A stretch of DNA of 64,000 nucleotides from Dryocola sp036489025 (GCA_036489025.1 DASXGN010000004.1:1-64000); one strand, 5' to 3'; positions 7,845-16,888 are shown, counted from the first letter of the stretch. Notes: a model not told the origin generated them from the sequence alone. Translations and numbers: made by a program.

Positions 7845-9026
7845 TTACTTAAGCCCAAACACGTTGAGCATGGTGGTCAATTTCACACCTGTTTCACGCC
7901 ACTCGGATTCCGGTGACGAGGCGGGCACGATACCCGCACCCGCAAACAGGCGAACTTGTTTTTGCGCCACGCGCGCGCAGCGAATGGTGACAACCCACTC
8001 CCCGTTGCCGTCCGCGTCGCACCAGCCGACGATGCCGCCAAACAGCTCGCGGTCGAACGGCTCCAGCTCGGCAATCAGCTGCTGCGCTACGTCGTGCGGG
8101 AAGCCGCTCAGGGCCGGGGTTGGGTGCAGCAGGCAGGCCAGAGAGAGGGCGTTGTCCTGCGGGTCTTTCACCTCGCCGTCAATCGGCGTGGCAAGATGCC
8201 AGAGCGTTGGCGTGGTGATCAGGTCGGGCTGGTCCGGCAGCGCCAGATAGCGGCTGCGGGGCTGCAAAACGGTCTGCATAGCGCGGGTCACCAGACCGTG
8301 TTCGTGGCGATCTTTGCTGGAATTCATTAGCGCCTGCCCAATAAGCGCATCGCGCTGTGCGTCTTCCCTGTCGCGACGGGCGGAGCCTGCCAGCGGCAGC
8401 GAACTGAAGGTCGCGCCATCTTTACGCAGCAGCAGTTCAGGGCTGGCGCCAAGCAGCGCGCTGCCGTCGGGCAGCGGGACGTGGAAGTTATAGCTCGTGG
8501 GATTCTGCGCAATCAGCCGGTTCAGCAGCGCGTCGATGTTCACGGGGCGATCGGTTTCGATATCGATCAGGCGCGAGAGCACAACTTTGTCGATCTCAGG
8601 CTGGCTGGTCGCGGCGGCGGCCTGCGCCACCATCGCCATAAACTCTTCCTGCTCAGGAATAGCCTGGCGCGCGACAATCTCCGGCTGGGTGCCGCTCAGG
8701 CTCAGGCTGGCTTCCCGCTGGCGCTGCGGAAGGCCAAACGGCTGCCAGCTTTCAGGAATGAACAGAGCGGACGGCTGGCGCGTGTCGAAGGGAATGGCTC
8801 CCACGACGATCGGCCTCTCAATGCCCTGGCTTTTGGCCTGTGCAAACGCGCGCTGCAGCTGCGTTTGCAGGTTTCCGTGCAGGTTAGCGCCGTCCTGCGC
8901 CGGGCAATCCAGACGGGCGAAACAGCCCCGCGTGGTAAAACTGCGGTAAGGAGACATAAAGAAAAAGCTATCCGCACAAGAGGTTAGCTGCTTTTTCTGT
9001 GGCTCCTCGGCCAGTAACGTATCCAT
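7845..9026 (-). CDS. entC: Isochorismate synthase EntC
   Basis: The 393-residue chorismate-binding enzyme starts MDTLLAEE, as in E. coli. Conserved segments include KVVLSRL, the GASPELLL block, LIGQ..NSSKDRHEH, TPTLWHLATP and the C-terminal FDRELFGGIVGW...VTIRCA. It isomerises chorismate to isochorismate, the first committed step of enterobactin synthesis. A longer frame from 9074 begins inside the Fur operator and is not likely to be translated. It is the promoter-proximal gene of entCEBAH, divergent from fepB. Confidence 0.95.
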   Translation of the reverse strand: MDTLLAEEPQKKQLTSCADSFFFMSPYRSFTTRGCFARLDCPAQDGANLHGNLQTQLQRAFAQAKSQGIERPIVVGAIPFDTRQPSALFIPESWQPFGLPQRQREASLSLSGTQPEIVARQAIPEQEEFMAMVAQAAAATSQPEIDKVVLSRLIDIETDRPVNIDALLNRLIAQNPTSYNFHVPLPDGSALLGASPELLLRKDGATFSSLPLAGSARRDREDAQRDALIGQALMNSSKDRHEHGLVTRAMQTVLQPRSRYLALPDQPDLITTPTLWHLATPIDGEVKDPQDNALSLACLLHPTPALSGFPHDVAQQLIAELEPFDRELFGGIVGWCDADGNGEWVVTIRCARVAQKQVRLFAGAGIVPASSPESEWRETGVKLTTMLNVFGLK

Positions 9027-9056
9027 TCGTCCTCCGTTAAATAAATGATAAAGGAT

Positions 9057-9071
9057 ACTAATAATAATTAT
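9057..9071. promoter_or_regulatory. Fur operator of entCEBAH
   Basis: TAATAAT-A-ATTATCA matches the 7-1-7 Fur consensus TGATAAT-N-ATTATCA at 13 of 14 positions, 31 bp upstream of the entC start. A further partial copy (AAATGATAAAGGAT) overlaps at 9041-9054. Confidence 0.85.
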
Positions 9072-9180
9072 CATTTGTATTTCGGTGTCGTAACCTAAAG
9101 AGAAACGATCCCCCTGTCAATAAAGGTAAAATTTTTTTAACCATTCCAGAGCTTGCGCCGAAGCGGCATAATCATGAAAA

Positions 9181-9195
9181 TGAGAAGTATTACCA
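9181..9195. promoter_or_regulatory. Fur operator of fepB
   Basis: TGAGAAG-T-ATTACCA gives 11 of 14 matches to the 7-1-7 Fur consensus, 58 bp upstream of the fepB start. It forms the second element of the divergent entC/fepB control region. Confidence 0.7.
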
Positions 9196-9252
9196 TTCAT
9201 AATCAGGCGCATCGCTCATGGCCAGCGCCTGACTTCAACAGGATGTCATCGC

Positions 9253-10197
9253 GTGAAAATTAGCTTCCCCGCAGCAATTCTTCTTTGTCTGAGCAGCTTC
9301 GCTCACGCCGCCGACTGGCCGCGCCAGGTCACCGACAGCCGCGGCACCCACACTCTGGCGCAGGCCCCGCAGCGCATCGTTTCAACCAGCGTCACGCTGA
9401 CCGGCTCCCTGCTGGCCATTGACGCGCCGGTTGTTGCCAGCGGTGCAACCACGCCGGGCAATCGCGTGGCGGACGACCAGGGCTATCTGCGCCAGTGGGG
9501 CAAGGTGGCCAAAGAGCGCAAAGTGGAACGCCTTTATATCGGCGAAGCCAGCGCCGAGGCGGTTGCCGCTCAGATGCCTGATCTGATTTTAATCAGCGCC
9601 ACCGGCGGCGATTCCGCCCTCGCCCTGTACGACCAGCTGTCGGCTATCGCCCCGACGCTGGTCATCAACTACGACGACAAAAGCTGGCAGCAGGTTTTAA
9701 CCCAGCTCGGCACCATTACCGGCCATGAGCAGCAGGCCGCCGGGCGTATTGCGAGCTTCGATAAGCAGCTGGCCGACGCCAAAATGCAGATTAAGCTGCC
9801 TGCCCAGCCGGTCACCGCGCTGGTTTATACCCCGGCTTCCCGTTCCGCCAACCTGTGGACGCCTGAGTCCGCGCAGGGCAAGCTGCTTGAGCAGCTCGGC
9901 TTTACGCTGGCCGCCCTGCCCGCCAGCCTGCATACCAGCCAAAGCATGGGCAAACGCCACGATATTGTGCAGCTCGGTGGCGAAAACCTCGCGGCGGGCC
10001 TCAACGGCGAAAGCCTGTTCCTGTTCGCGGGCAACGAGAAAGACGCCATGGCGCTGCAGGGCAACCCTCTTCTTTCGCACCTGCCTGCGGTGCAGAACAA
10101 ACGCGTCTACCCGCTGGGCACCGAAACTTTCCGACTCGACTACTACAGCGCAAGCCAGGTGCTGAAGCACATGACCGAGCTGTTTGCTAAGTCGTAA
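9253..10197 (+). CDS. fepB: Ferric enterobactin periplasmic binding protein FepB
   Basis: The 314-residue protein starts at a GTG codon. The signal peptide MKISFPAAILLCLSSFAHA is cut before ADWPRQVTDSRG, the same mature start as E. coli FepB. It binds ferric enterobactin in the periplasm and delivers it to the FepDGC importer. The class III solute-binding fold is supported by PQRIVSTSVTLTGSLLAI and the C-terminal FRLDYYSA. The gene converges on entS with no bases between the two stop codons and no visible terminator, so transcripts of the two probably overlap. Confidence 0.95.
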   Translation: MKISFPAAILLCLSSFAHAADWPRQVTDSRGTHTLAQAPQRIVSTSVTLTGSLLAIDAPVVASGATTPGNRVADDQGYLRQWGKVAKERKVERLYIGEASAEAVAAQMPDLILISATGGDSALALYDQLSAIAPTLVINYDDKSWQQVLTQLGTITGHEQQAAGRIASFDKQLADAKMQIKLPAQPVTALVYTPASRSANLWTPESAQGKLLEQLGFTLAALPASLHTSQSMGKRHDIVQLGGENLAAGLNGESLFLFAGNEKDAMALQGNPLLSHLPAVQNKRVYPLGTETFRLDYYSASQVLKHMTELFAKS

Positions 10198-11454
10198 TTA
10201 CTTAGCCGTTGCCGCTTCCGGTTCTGCCGGGGCGGCCTGCTGGTAGCGACGCAGCTGCACCAGCACCACCGCCAGCCCCGCGCCGACAATCGCCAGAATC
10301 CATCCGCCTGAGCTTGCCGCCGCCACCGGCGTCATCGCCACCGTCATTCCGCCCAGAATCGCTGCGCCTATCGCGTCGCCCGTGACATTTTGTGCGGTCC
10401 ACAGGCCGTTAATGCGGCCCAGCATGCCGTCCGGCGTTAGCGTCTGAATCAGGGTGTATTGCAAAAGCGAGCTGATGGCGCTGAGATAGCCGAACAGCGC
10501 CAGGCAGGCCAGCCCCAGCCCCCAGACGGGCATCAGGCTGAACAGGCCAATTGACACAAAGGAGACGATGCCGGTCGCCAGCATAATGACGCCCGGTCTT
10601 GCATGATGGGCGATTCGCCCGCTGGTTAGCGCCCCGATGGCGGCCCCGAGCGGCACGGCGGCATACATCAGGCCGATTTGCCCGGCGCTCATCTGCCAGT
10701 GCCCGGCCAGCGCCGGGTAAAGTACGCGAACCGCGCTCGCCATGGTCAGCAGCGCGCCCACCAGCGCAATTCCGCCGATAATCGGATGGCTGAACAAAAA
10801 GCGCAGGCCGCCCAGCAGGGAAAGAAGAGGATTCTCACGCGCCTGAGGCGGCGGCGGAAGCTGCGGCAGACTCAGCAGCGGAATGAGCGTGACGAAGGTG
10901 CCTACCGAGGCCAGGCCGTAGTTCCACACCACGCCGCCCGAGGCCAGCAGCAGGCCGCCCATCATCGGTGAAATCACCGAGCCGAGGCGCACCGTCAGCA
11001 TGGTTATCGCCCCGGCCTGCATCAGATTTTCACGCCCGACCAGCGCGGGCGTGGCCGCCAACAAGGCCGTGACGCCAATTGCGCCAAAGAAACCGTCCCA
11101 CACGCCGAGCAGATAGATTGCCGCAAGCGTTGGCTCCGGCAGCGCGGCGTTTATCGTCAGGCCGATAAAACCAACGCCGCAGGTGGAACGCGCCAGCAGA
11201 ATCAGGCGGCGGCGCTCGTGCCTGTCCGCTAATACCCCGCCCATCATCAGCCCGATAAACATCGAGCCGCCGGTTAAGGTCACCGCCAGCCCAACCTGCA
11301 ACGATGAGCCGGTCAGCGTCTGAATCTGTACCGGCACGGCAACGCCCAGCAGCCCAAGGGAAACAATGGAAATAAACCGGGCGAGAAACACGGCGCGAAA
11401 CGCCGGATGGGTCTTCAGCAGGCTGAGGTTCAACAAGAGAGAATTGCGGTTCAT
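10198..11454 (-). CDS. entS: Enterobactin exporter EntS (MFS)
   Basis: This 418-residue protein of the major facilitator superfamily has about twelve transmembrane segments and matches E. coli EntS (416 residues) from MNRNSLLLNLSLLKTHPAFRAVFLARF onward. The MFS loop signature GVLADRHERRR lies between the second and third helices. It exports newly made enterobactin across the inner membrane. It is divergent from fepD, sharing the Fur-controlled region at 11455-11636. Confidence 0.95.
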   Translation of the reverse strand: MNRNSLLLNLSLLKTHPAFRAVFLARFISIVSLGLLGVAVPVQIQTLTGSSLQVGLAVTLTGGSMFIGLMMGGVLADRHERRRLILLARSTCGVGFIGLTINAALPEPTLAAIYLLGVWDGFFGAIGVTALLAATPALVGRENLMQAGAITMLTVRLGSVISPMMGGLLLASGGVVWNYGLASVGTFVTLIPLLSLPQLPPPPQARENPLLSLLGGLRFLFSHPIIGGIALVGALLTMASAVRVLYPALAGHWQMSAGQIGLMYAAVPLGAAIGALTSGRIAHHARPGVIMLATGIVSFVSIGLFSLMPVWGLGLACLALFGYLSAISSLLQYTLIQTLTPDGMLGRINGLWTAQNVTGDAIGAAILGGMTVAMTPVAAASSGGWILAIVGAGLAVVLVQLRRYQQAAPAEPEAATAK

Positions 11455-11529
11455 TACATGGCCTTAAAGCGAATTTTTCTTAACGGGTGGACGGCGGCCC
11501 ATGCTAACATAAAGAAATAAAAGTGATAA

Positions 11530-11544
11530 TGATAATAACTATCA
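11530..11544. promoter_or_regulatory. Fur operator between entS and fepD
   Basis: TGATAAT-A-ACTATCA matches the 7-1-7 Fur consensus at 13 of 14 positions, and an overlapping TGATAAT half-site begins at 11524. It can serve both divergent promoters, entS leftward and fepDGC rightward. Confidence 0.85.
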
Positions 11545-11636
11545 TTTAATTTCACATAGAGTGACTGTCGTTAACCGCAGGGATTACGCCAGCGGATTTT
11601 CCGCTCTGCGATGACGACGCGAAGGATATGCAACCT

Positions 11637-12644
11637 ATGTCTGTTTCACGATTTTCAGCCCGCCCGTTTGTGCTGCTGATATTGTTTCTGCTGCTGCTTT
11701 TAATGTGCGCCCTCAGCCTGCTGCTGGGAGCAAAGTCGCTGCCGGTTGAGGTGGTCATACAGGCCATTGGCGGCCAGTGCCAAACCGCCGACTGCACCAT
11801 TGTTCTTGATGCCCGACTTCCCCGCACGCTGGCCGGGCTTCTCGCTGGCTGCGCGCTCGGCCTCGCGGGCGCGCTGATGCAAACCCTCACCAGAAACCCT
11901 CTCGCCGATCCCGGCCTGCTCGGCGTGAACGCCGGAGCCAGCTTTGCCATCGTGCTCGGCGCTGCCGTCTGGGGCTTCACTTCTCCGATGGCGCTGCTTG
12001 GCCTGGCTTTTTTCGGCGCGCTTTCTGCCGCTCTGGCCGTCGCCTTCACCGGCAGCGCGGGCGGCGGGCAGCTCAGCCCGGTTCGCCTGACGCTGGCGGG
12101 CGTTGCGCTGGCCGCAGTGCTTGAAGGCCTGAGCAGCGGTATCGCGCTGCTCAACCCAATTGTCTACGACCAGCTGCGCATCTGGCAGGCTGGCTCCCTT
12201 GATATTCGCACCCTTTCCACGCTGAAAATTATCCTCGGCCCGGTGATTGTCGGCTGCGGGATTGCGCTGTTTATCAGCCGTTCGCTAAACAGCCTGAGCA
12301 TGGGCAGCGATACCGCCACCGCGCTGGGCAATAAAGTCGCCCGCACCCAGGTGTTCGGCTTAATCGCCATCACGCTGCTTTGCGGAAGCGCCACGGCAGC
12401 GGTTGGCCCGATTGCGTTTATCGGGCTGATGATGCCGCACCTCGCCCGCTGGCTGGTAGGGGCCGATCACCGCTGGGCGCTCCCGGTCACGCTGCTGGCC
12501 ACCCCCGCACTGCTGCTGCTGGCCGATATTATTGGCCGCGTGCTGGTCCCGGGCGAGCTGCGCGTGTCGGTGGTCAGCGCGTTTCTCGGCGCGCCGATGC
12601 TGATTTATCTGGTCCGCCGTCGGCGTCAGGGGGCCGGACTATGA
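11637..12644 (+). CDS. fepD: Ferric enterobactin ABC permease FepD
   Basis: This FecCD-family permease of about 335 residues has a hydrophobic N-terminal helix, the DARLPRTLAGLLAG segment, and GADHRWALP...ADIIGRV near the C-terminus, close to E. coli FepD. With FepG it forms the membrane channel for ferric enterobactin. Two ATGs compete: 11628 sits only one base after a GAAGGA ribosome site, and 11637 lies 10 nt after it, so I prefer 11637. The stop overlaps the fepG start (ATGA). Confidence 0.93.
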   Translation: MSVSRFSARPFVLLILFLLLLLMCALSLLLGAKSLPVEVVIQAIGGQCQTADCTIVLDARLPRTLAGLLAGCALGLAGALMQTLTRNPLADPGLLGVNAGASFAIVLGAAVWGFTSPMALLGLAFFGALSAALAVAFTGSAGGGQLSPVRLTLAGVALAAVLEGLSSGIALLNPIVYDQLRIWQAGSLDIRTLSTLKIILGPVIVGCGIALFISRSLNSLSMGSDTATALGNKVARTQVFGLIAITLLCGSATAAVGPIAFIGLMMPHLARWLVGADHRWALPVTLLATPALLLLADIIGRVLVPGELRVSVVSAFLGAPMLIYLVRRRRQGAGL

Positions 12645-13633
12645 ATCGCCTCTCCCCTCGCCTGCTAACGATCTGCGCACTGCTGATTACCCTCAGCGCG
12701 GCGCTCGGCGTCTGGAGCCTTGGCAGCGGCGCGGTGCCGCTTTCCGCAGGCCAGGTCCTTGACGCTTTACTGGGTTTTGCCCCGCGCAATATTTCGCTCG
12801 TCGTCGTTGAATGGCGGCTGCCGCGCGTGCTGATGGCGCTGCTGATAGGTGCGGCGCTGGGGGTCAGCGGCGCAATATTCCAGTCGCTGATGCGCAACCC
12901 GCTCGGCAGCCCGGACGTGATGGGCTTTAACACCGGAGCCTGGACCGGCGTGCTTATCGCCATGGTGCTGTTCGGCCAGCAGCACACCGCGATTGCCGCT
13001 GCGGCAATGATCGGCGGAGTGGCGACTTCGCTGGTGGTGTGGCTGTTCGCCTGGCGTAACGGTATTGAAACCTTCCGCCTGATTATTATCGGCATCGGCG
13101 TGCGCGCCATGCTGGTTGCTTTCAATACCTGGCTGCTGCTGCACGCGTCGCTGGAAACCGCGCTCTCGGCGGGGCTGTGGAATGCCGGATCGCTCAACGG
13201 CCTGACCTGGGCGAAAACCATTCCCTCCGCGCCGCTGATGCTGCTGGCTCTGGTGGCCGGAGCGCTGCTGGTGCGCCGCATGCGCCTGCTGGAGATGGGT
13301 GATGACAGCGCCTGCGCGCTCGGCGTTTCCGTAGAACGCTCCCGACTCTGGCTGATGCTTATCGGCGTCATCCTCACCGCTGCCGCCACCGCGCTCGCCG
13401 GGCCGATTTCGTTTATTGCCCTTGTCGCGCCGCACATTGCCCGTCGCCTGAGCGGCACCTCACGCTGGGGGCTGCTGCAAGCCGCCCTTTGCGGCGCAAC
13501 CCTGCTGCTGCTGGCCGATCTCTGCGCCCAGCGCCTGTTTATGCCCTATCAGCTGCCGGTGGGCGTGGTCACCGTCAGCATCGGCGGCCTGTACCTTATT
13601 GCGTTGTTGATTCAGGAGTCCCGTAAGAAATGA
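12641..13633 (+). CDS. fepG: Ferric enterobactin ABC permease FepG
   Basis: The 330-residue FecCD-family permease starts MNRLSPRLLTICALL, with the same length as E. coli FepG. It contains EWRLPRVLMALLIGAALG and the GPISFIALVAPHIARRL coupling segment that contacts the ATPase. It pairs with FepD. The start overlaps the fepD stop by 4 nt and the stop overlaps the fepC start by 4 nt, indicating tight translational coupling. A longer reading frame from 12380 lies inside fepD and is not needed. Confidence 0.94.
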   Translation: MNRLSPRLLTICALLITLSAALGVWSLGSGAVPLSAGQVLDALLGFAPRNISLVVVEWRLPRVLMALLIGAALGVSGAIFQSLMRNPLGSPDVMGFNTGAWTGVLIAMVLFGQQHTAIAAAAMIGGVATSLVVWLFAWRNGIETFRLIIIGIGVRAMLVAFNTWLLLHASLETALSAGLWNAGSLNGLTWAKTIPSAPLMLLALVAGALLVRRMRLLEMGDDSACALGVSVERSRLWLMLIGVILTAAATALAGPISFIALVAPHIARRLSGTSRWGLLQAALCGATLLLLADLCAQRLFMPYQLPVGVVTVSIGGLYLIALLIQESRKK

Positions 13634-14436
13634 GCCAGATTTCCAACCCGTCGCGCCTGCGCGGCGAGCAGCTGACGCTGGGATACGGCAGTCACATCGT
13701 TGCCGACGGCCTGACGGTCGCCATTCCTGACGGCAAATTTACCGCCATTATCGGCCCCAACGGCTGCGGAAAATCGACGCTGCTGCGCACCCTGAGCCGC
13801 CTGATGAAGCCGATGTCCGGCAACGTCTGGCTGGACGGCAATGAAATTCACCGCTTCGCCACCAAAGAGGTTGCGCGGCGGGTCGGCCTGCTGGCGCAAA
13901 ATGCCAGCGCGCCGGGGGACATTAGCGTTGCCGAACTGGTGGCCCGCGGACGCTATCCGCACCAGCCGATGTTTAGCCGCTGGCGGGAGGAAGACCGGCT
14001 GGCGGTCGCCCGCGCCATGCAGGCGACAAACATTGAAGATCTGGCCGATCAGCCTGTCGATACGCTCTCTGGCGGGCAAAGGCAGAGGGCGTGGATTGCG
14101 ATGGTGCTGGCGCAGGAAACGTCGATCATGCTGCTCGACGAGCCGACAACGTGGCTGGATATCAGCCACCAGATCGATCTGCTGGAGCTGCTGCGCGAGC
14201 TGAACCGCGAGCAGGGCTACACGCTGGCGGCGGTGCTCCACGATCTGAACCAGGCCTGCCGCTACGCCACGCATCTGATTGCGCTGCGCGAAGGGAAAAT
14301 TGTCGCCGAAGGCGCTCCGGCGGAAATCGTTACGCCCGACCTTATCGAAGCGGTTTACGGCATGCGCTGTATGATTATTGAAGATCCGGTCGCCCGCACG
14401 CCGCTGGTTGTGCCGCTGGGTAAAGCACCCTACTGA
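13630..14436 (+). CDS. fepC: Ferric enterobactin ABC ATPase FepC
   Basis: The 268-residue ATP-binding subunit has Walker A GPNGCGKST (about residue 38), the signature LSGGQRQRAWIAM, Walker B IMLLDEPTTWLD, and the switch His in AAVLHDLNQA. It powers ferric enterobactin import through FepD/FepG. It is the last gene of fepDGC here; in E. coli fepE follows, but no fepE-like gene is present. Confidence 0.95.
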   Translation: MSQISNPSRLRGEQLTLGYGSHIVADGLTVAIPDGKFTAIIGPNGCGKSTLLRTLSRLMKPMSGNVWLDGNEIHRFATKEVARRVGLLAQNASAPGDISVAELVARGRYPHQPMFSRWREEDRLAVARAMQATNIEDLADQPVDTLSGGQRQRAWIAMVLAQETSIMLLDEPTTWLDISHQIDLLELLRELNREQGYTLAAVLHDLNQACRYATHLIALREGKIVAEGAPAEIVTPDLIEAVYGMRCMIIEDPVARTPLVVPLGKAPY

Positions 14437-14484
14437 CCGCCGTCTCAAAGCCCCGCCGGCTTCTTGCGACGAGGCTTGTTCACC

Positions 14485-14853
14485 TTATTCTTCGGCTGCC
14501 CGTTGCTTTTGCCTGCTCAGGCGTCTGAGCTCATTGCGCCGTTCGCGACGATGGCGCTGTTCTTCCTTCATACGCTCCGTCTGTTCCACCTCCAGCCGCT
14601 GGCGTTCGCGCGGCGAGAGTGCTTCAAGCGCTTTTTCATTTGCCTCTTTTTCCCGCTCAATCTCCCGCAGCGCCGCCATCATCTGGTCGATAAGCGCAAT
14701 AGATTTAGGCACCCGTTTTTCCCAGCGCTCCGGCGTGGTACGGCTGACCCCGGATTCCCGGCAAAGATGGGTGATATTGGTCCCGGCCTTTTTCGCCCGC
14801 GCTTTGATCAGCTCAACGCGGCGATAAAACTCTTCCTCAAAGGTATTTTCCAT
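14485..14853 (-). CDS. Hypothetical protein with helix-turn-helix and charged coiled coil
   Basis: I do not recognise this 122-residue protein by name. Residues 1-50 include a helix-turn-helix-like stretch (TNITHLCRESGVSRTTPERWEKR) resembling small phage-type DNA-binding domains. Residues 60-122 are very rich in Glu, Arg and Lys and should form a long helix or coiled coil. It is transcribed against fepC. A GGAAAGAG ribosome site precedes the ATG. It stands in the islet that replaces fepE, with signs of phage or plasmid origin nearby. A DNA-binding role is an inference from the N-terminal pattern only. Confidence 0.65.
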   Translation of the reverse strand: MENTFEEEFYRRVELIKARAKKAGTNITHLCRESGVSRTTPERWEKRVPKSIALIDQMMAALREIEREKEANEKALEALSPRERQRLEVEQTERMKEEQRHRRERRNELRRLSRQKQRAAEE

Positions 14854-15305
14854 CAGTGCTCTTTCCGGTTAATTGACGCCCGTAATTTTTACCCTGCTTG
14901 CAGCATAGTCTGAGCGCCTTAAAATTAAAGCGCACGCTAACTATGGCACATTATTAGTGCTGCAAAAAAGATTAATAAATAAAAATAGTTAACAATGGGT
15001 ATTAGTAGATATTGAACATTGATCGCCATCAATAAAGCATAAATATAGCGAATATTTCATCATCAACTTTCATATGAAATAGATAAAGACAAATGTTAAA
15101 AATGTGTATTATCGGCAGCTTAGCGCACTTTCTGCATATTAATATTGCTTTTGTATTACTTATTTTTTATTGATGCTCAACGACTTATTTAGCAACGCGA
15201 AGAAATGCAAAAAATATATCTTGCCGCAATTCTCACCTTACGAGTAATATCCGCCCGTTCCTGCAAGGGAACAAATGAGAATGGTTTGAAATAAGGTTTC
15301 AACTC
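14854..15305. other. AT-rich non-coding stretch in the fepC-entF islet
   Basis: This 450-bp stretch is clearly richer in A+T than the flanking fep/ent genes. I see no convincing gene or RNA in it. It contains many TTTTTAT and AATAAAT tracts that could bind H-NS, and a short GTTCC-TGCAA-GGGAAC-type hairpin near 15255-15272. Confidence 0.5.
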
Positions 15306-15503
15306 ATGCCAGCAAAATTGAAGCAGGTAACCGAAGCAGTAAAGACTGGCCCAGCGTGGGTGGTTTTTACCGGCAAAATTCCGGCAAGTACCAAGAAGCA
15401 GCTAAAGGTTATGGCTGCGTAAACGGGGATAAAGCAGCAGGCGATCGTGGCTGACGCTGTAAAGTTCTGGATGAAACTGAAGGGATTCGATGCAGGAATT
15501 TAA
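15306..15503 (+). pseudogene. Ribbon-helix-helix (Arc/CopG-type) protein gene broken by an in-frame stop
   Basis: The ATG at 15306 opens a 38-codon frame ending at TAA 15420-15422. Reading on in the same frame gives 26 more codons to TAA 15501. Joined, the 65-position product contains KIPASTKKQLKVMAA, then the stop, then TGIKQQAIVADAV and KFWMKLKGFDAGI. The strand-helix-helix pattern is that of small ribbon-helix-helix DNA-binding proteins from plasmids and phages. A single-base change (for example AAA or CAA to TAA) would explain the break. An AAGG ribosome site lies nearby. It may be dead, or the first 38 residues might still be made. Confidence 0.6.
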
Positions 15504-15506
15504 ATT

Positions 15507-15536
15507 GTGCGCCCTCACCGGCAAGTGAGAGCGCAC
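15507..15536 (+). terminator. Hairpin after the broken RHH gene
   Basis: GTGCGC-CCTCAC pairs with GTGAG-A-GCGCAC around CGGCAA, just after the final TAA. No T-run follows, so it may be only an RNA structure. Confidence 0.4.
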
Positions 15537-15618
15537 GATGATGACCGAATGACGTGGCGAACTCCCGCAAAAGAGAACCAGTCATTAACCGACAATCGAT
15601 CAACGGGCTGTACTTTAA

Positions 15619-16860
15619 ATGAAAAGATCCAATATTGCTTTATCTATGGTGGCTATTTTTGCCAGCGTATCGGCGGCTAATGCTGCGGTAACCCAAACTT
15701 TTGATATTACGAGTGGGGCAACCCAGGCGACTTTACAGTTTACCGACGGCAGCACCTACGATCTGGATGCCTTTAAATCCGATACGGCGACGAACTACGG
15801 GGATATTTATAAACTGCAGCAGGACGCAGCGCTCCAGGATACGGAAATCAAAACCGCAAAAGACACGGCAGACACGGCCAAAACTGTCGCGGATAATGCA
15901 CAAACTACAGCCGATAAAAATACGGCTGACATCGCCAGTAATAAAACGCAAAACGACAATCAGGATATTCGCCTGACCAACGCCGAAAACCACACCAACG
16001 CCGTGGATAATCACGTGCAGGATCTGGATATTCAGCAGCGTAAGGATGACCAGACTTTACAGGCCCACAGCGGCGCCATTACCGGATTGCAGTCCGATGT
16101 GAATCTGCATGAGCAGCGCCTGGGCGTTGACGAAACCAATATCGGCACCAACAAAACGACTATCGCGGCTAACAGAGCGGATATCACCGGGAACAGTCAG
16201 CATATCGCCACGGCGGAAAGCGAAATTAATTCCAATACGCAGAATATCGGCGCTAATGAAAAAAGTATTTCTGCTAACGGTAAGAGCATTTTCAGCAATG
16301 AGCAGCATATTGCCGCCAATAGCAACAGCATCGTCAGCGATGAGCACAATATTGCCGCTAATCGTCAGGGCGTCGTCGCTAACGGCCAGAGTATTTCTAC
16401 TCTGCAAAGCGGCGTTAAACAGGCCGAGGCAACAGGCGAGTACGCTCAGTCCCGCGCCGACGTCGCCTTCACTCACGCGGAAGCGAACAAACGTGCGCTG
16501 GCCGCCACCAACCAGCGCGTAGCCGCGGACGATGCGGAGCTGGCTAACCACGAGCAGCGCATTAGTGCTCTGGAAAGCCAGAACACCGGTAGCTTAGCGA
16601 AGCTTAAAAATCAGGTCGACGAAAACCGCAGACGCGCTTCCGCTGGAATTTCTGGCGTGGCCGCCATGGCAAATATCCCGCAGGTCACTAACTCACAGAA
16701 CTTTTCGGTGGGCGCAGGCGTGGGTACGGCGGATAGCGAATCTGCCCTGGCGGTAGGCTTCTCAGCGCGCGCGACGGAAAATACCGTGGTGAAAGCGTCG
16801 GTGTCCGATGATAGCCAGCATAACTTTGTGGCCGGGGCTGGCGTGTCCTACGGCTGGTAA
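15619..16860 (+). CDS. Trimeric autotransporter (YadA-like) adhesin
   Basis: The 413-residue protein has a signal peptide (MKRSNIALSMVAIFASVSAANA), a short non-repetitive N-terminal part (about 24-60), and a long stalk (about 60-320). The stalk contains many degenerate 14- to 15-residue repeats built on NIAANxxxI / SIxSNxxxI with regular hydrophobic spacing, as in a left- or right-handed coiled coil. The last 70 residues (ISGVAAMANIPQV...SVGAGVGT...AGAGVSYGW) are a YadA membrane anchor. I see no YadA head repeats (no SVAIG-type motifs), so this may be a stalk-only or minimal adhesin. Such proteins trimerise in the outer membrane and bind host or abiotic surfaces. The gene sits between fepC and entF with its own terminators, pointing to acquisition as an islet. 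Ligand unknown. Confidence 0.88.
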   Translation: MKRSNIALSMVAIFASVSAANAAVTQTFDITSGATQATLQFTDGSTYDLDAFKSDTATNYGDIYKLQQDAALQDTEIKTAKDTADTAKTVADNAQTTADKNTADIASNKTQNDNQDIRLTNAENHTNAVDNHVQDLDIQQRKDDQTLQAHSGAITGLQSDVNLHEQRLGVDETNIGTNKTTIAANRADITGNSQHIATAESEINSNTQNIGANEKSISANGKSIFSNEQHIAANSNSIVSDEHNIAANRQGVVANGQSISTLQSGVKQAEATGEYAQSRADVAFTHAEANKRALAATNQRVAADDAELANHEQRISALESQNTGSLAKLKNQVDENRRRASAGISGVAAMANIPQVTNSQNFSVGAGVGTADSESALAVGFSARATENTVVKASVSDDSQHNFVAGAGVSYGW

Positions 16861-16867
16861 GAGCCTG

Positions 16868-16888
16868 AGGGCGCGCCCGACGCGCCCT
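16868..16888 (+). terminator. First hairpin after the adhesin gene
   Basis: An 8-bp GC stem (16868-16875 with 16881-16888) with loop CCCGA is followed by GTTT. It is placed directly after the adhesin stop codon. Confidence 0.6.

Noticed and set aside
12574..13458. 294-residue frame antisense to fepG
   Set aside because: Shadow frame; Ser/Ala/Arg/Pro-rich, no recognisable domain, fepG itself is certain.
16109..16522. Regular short repeats that might suggest a CRISPR array
   Set aside because: They are in-frame degenerate coding repeats of the adhesin stalk, with no constant repeat unit or unique spacers.
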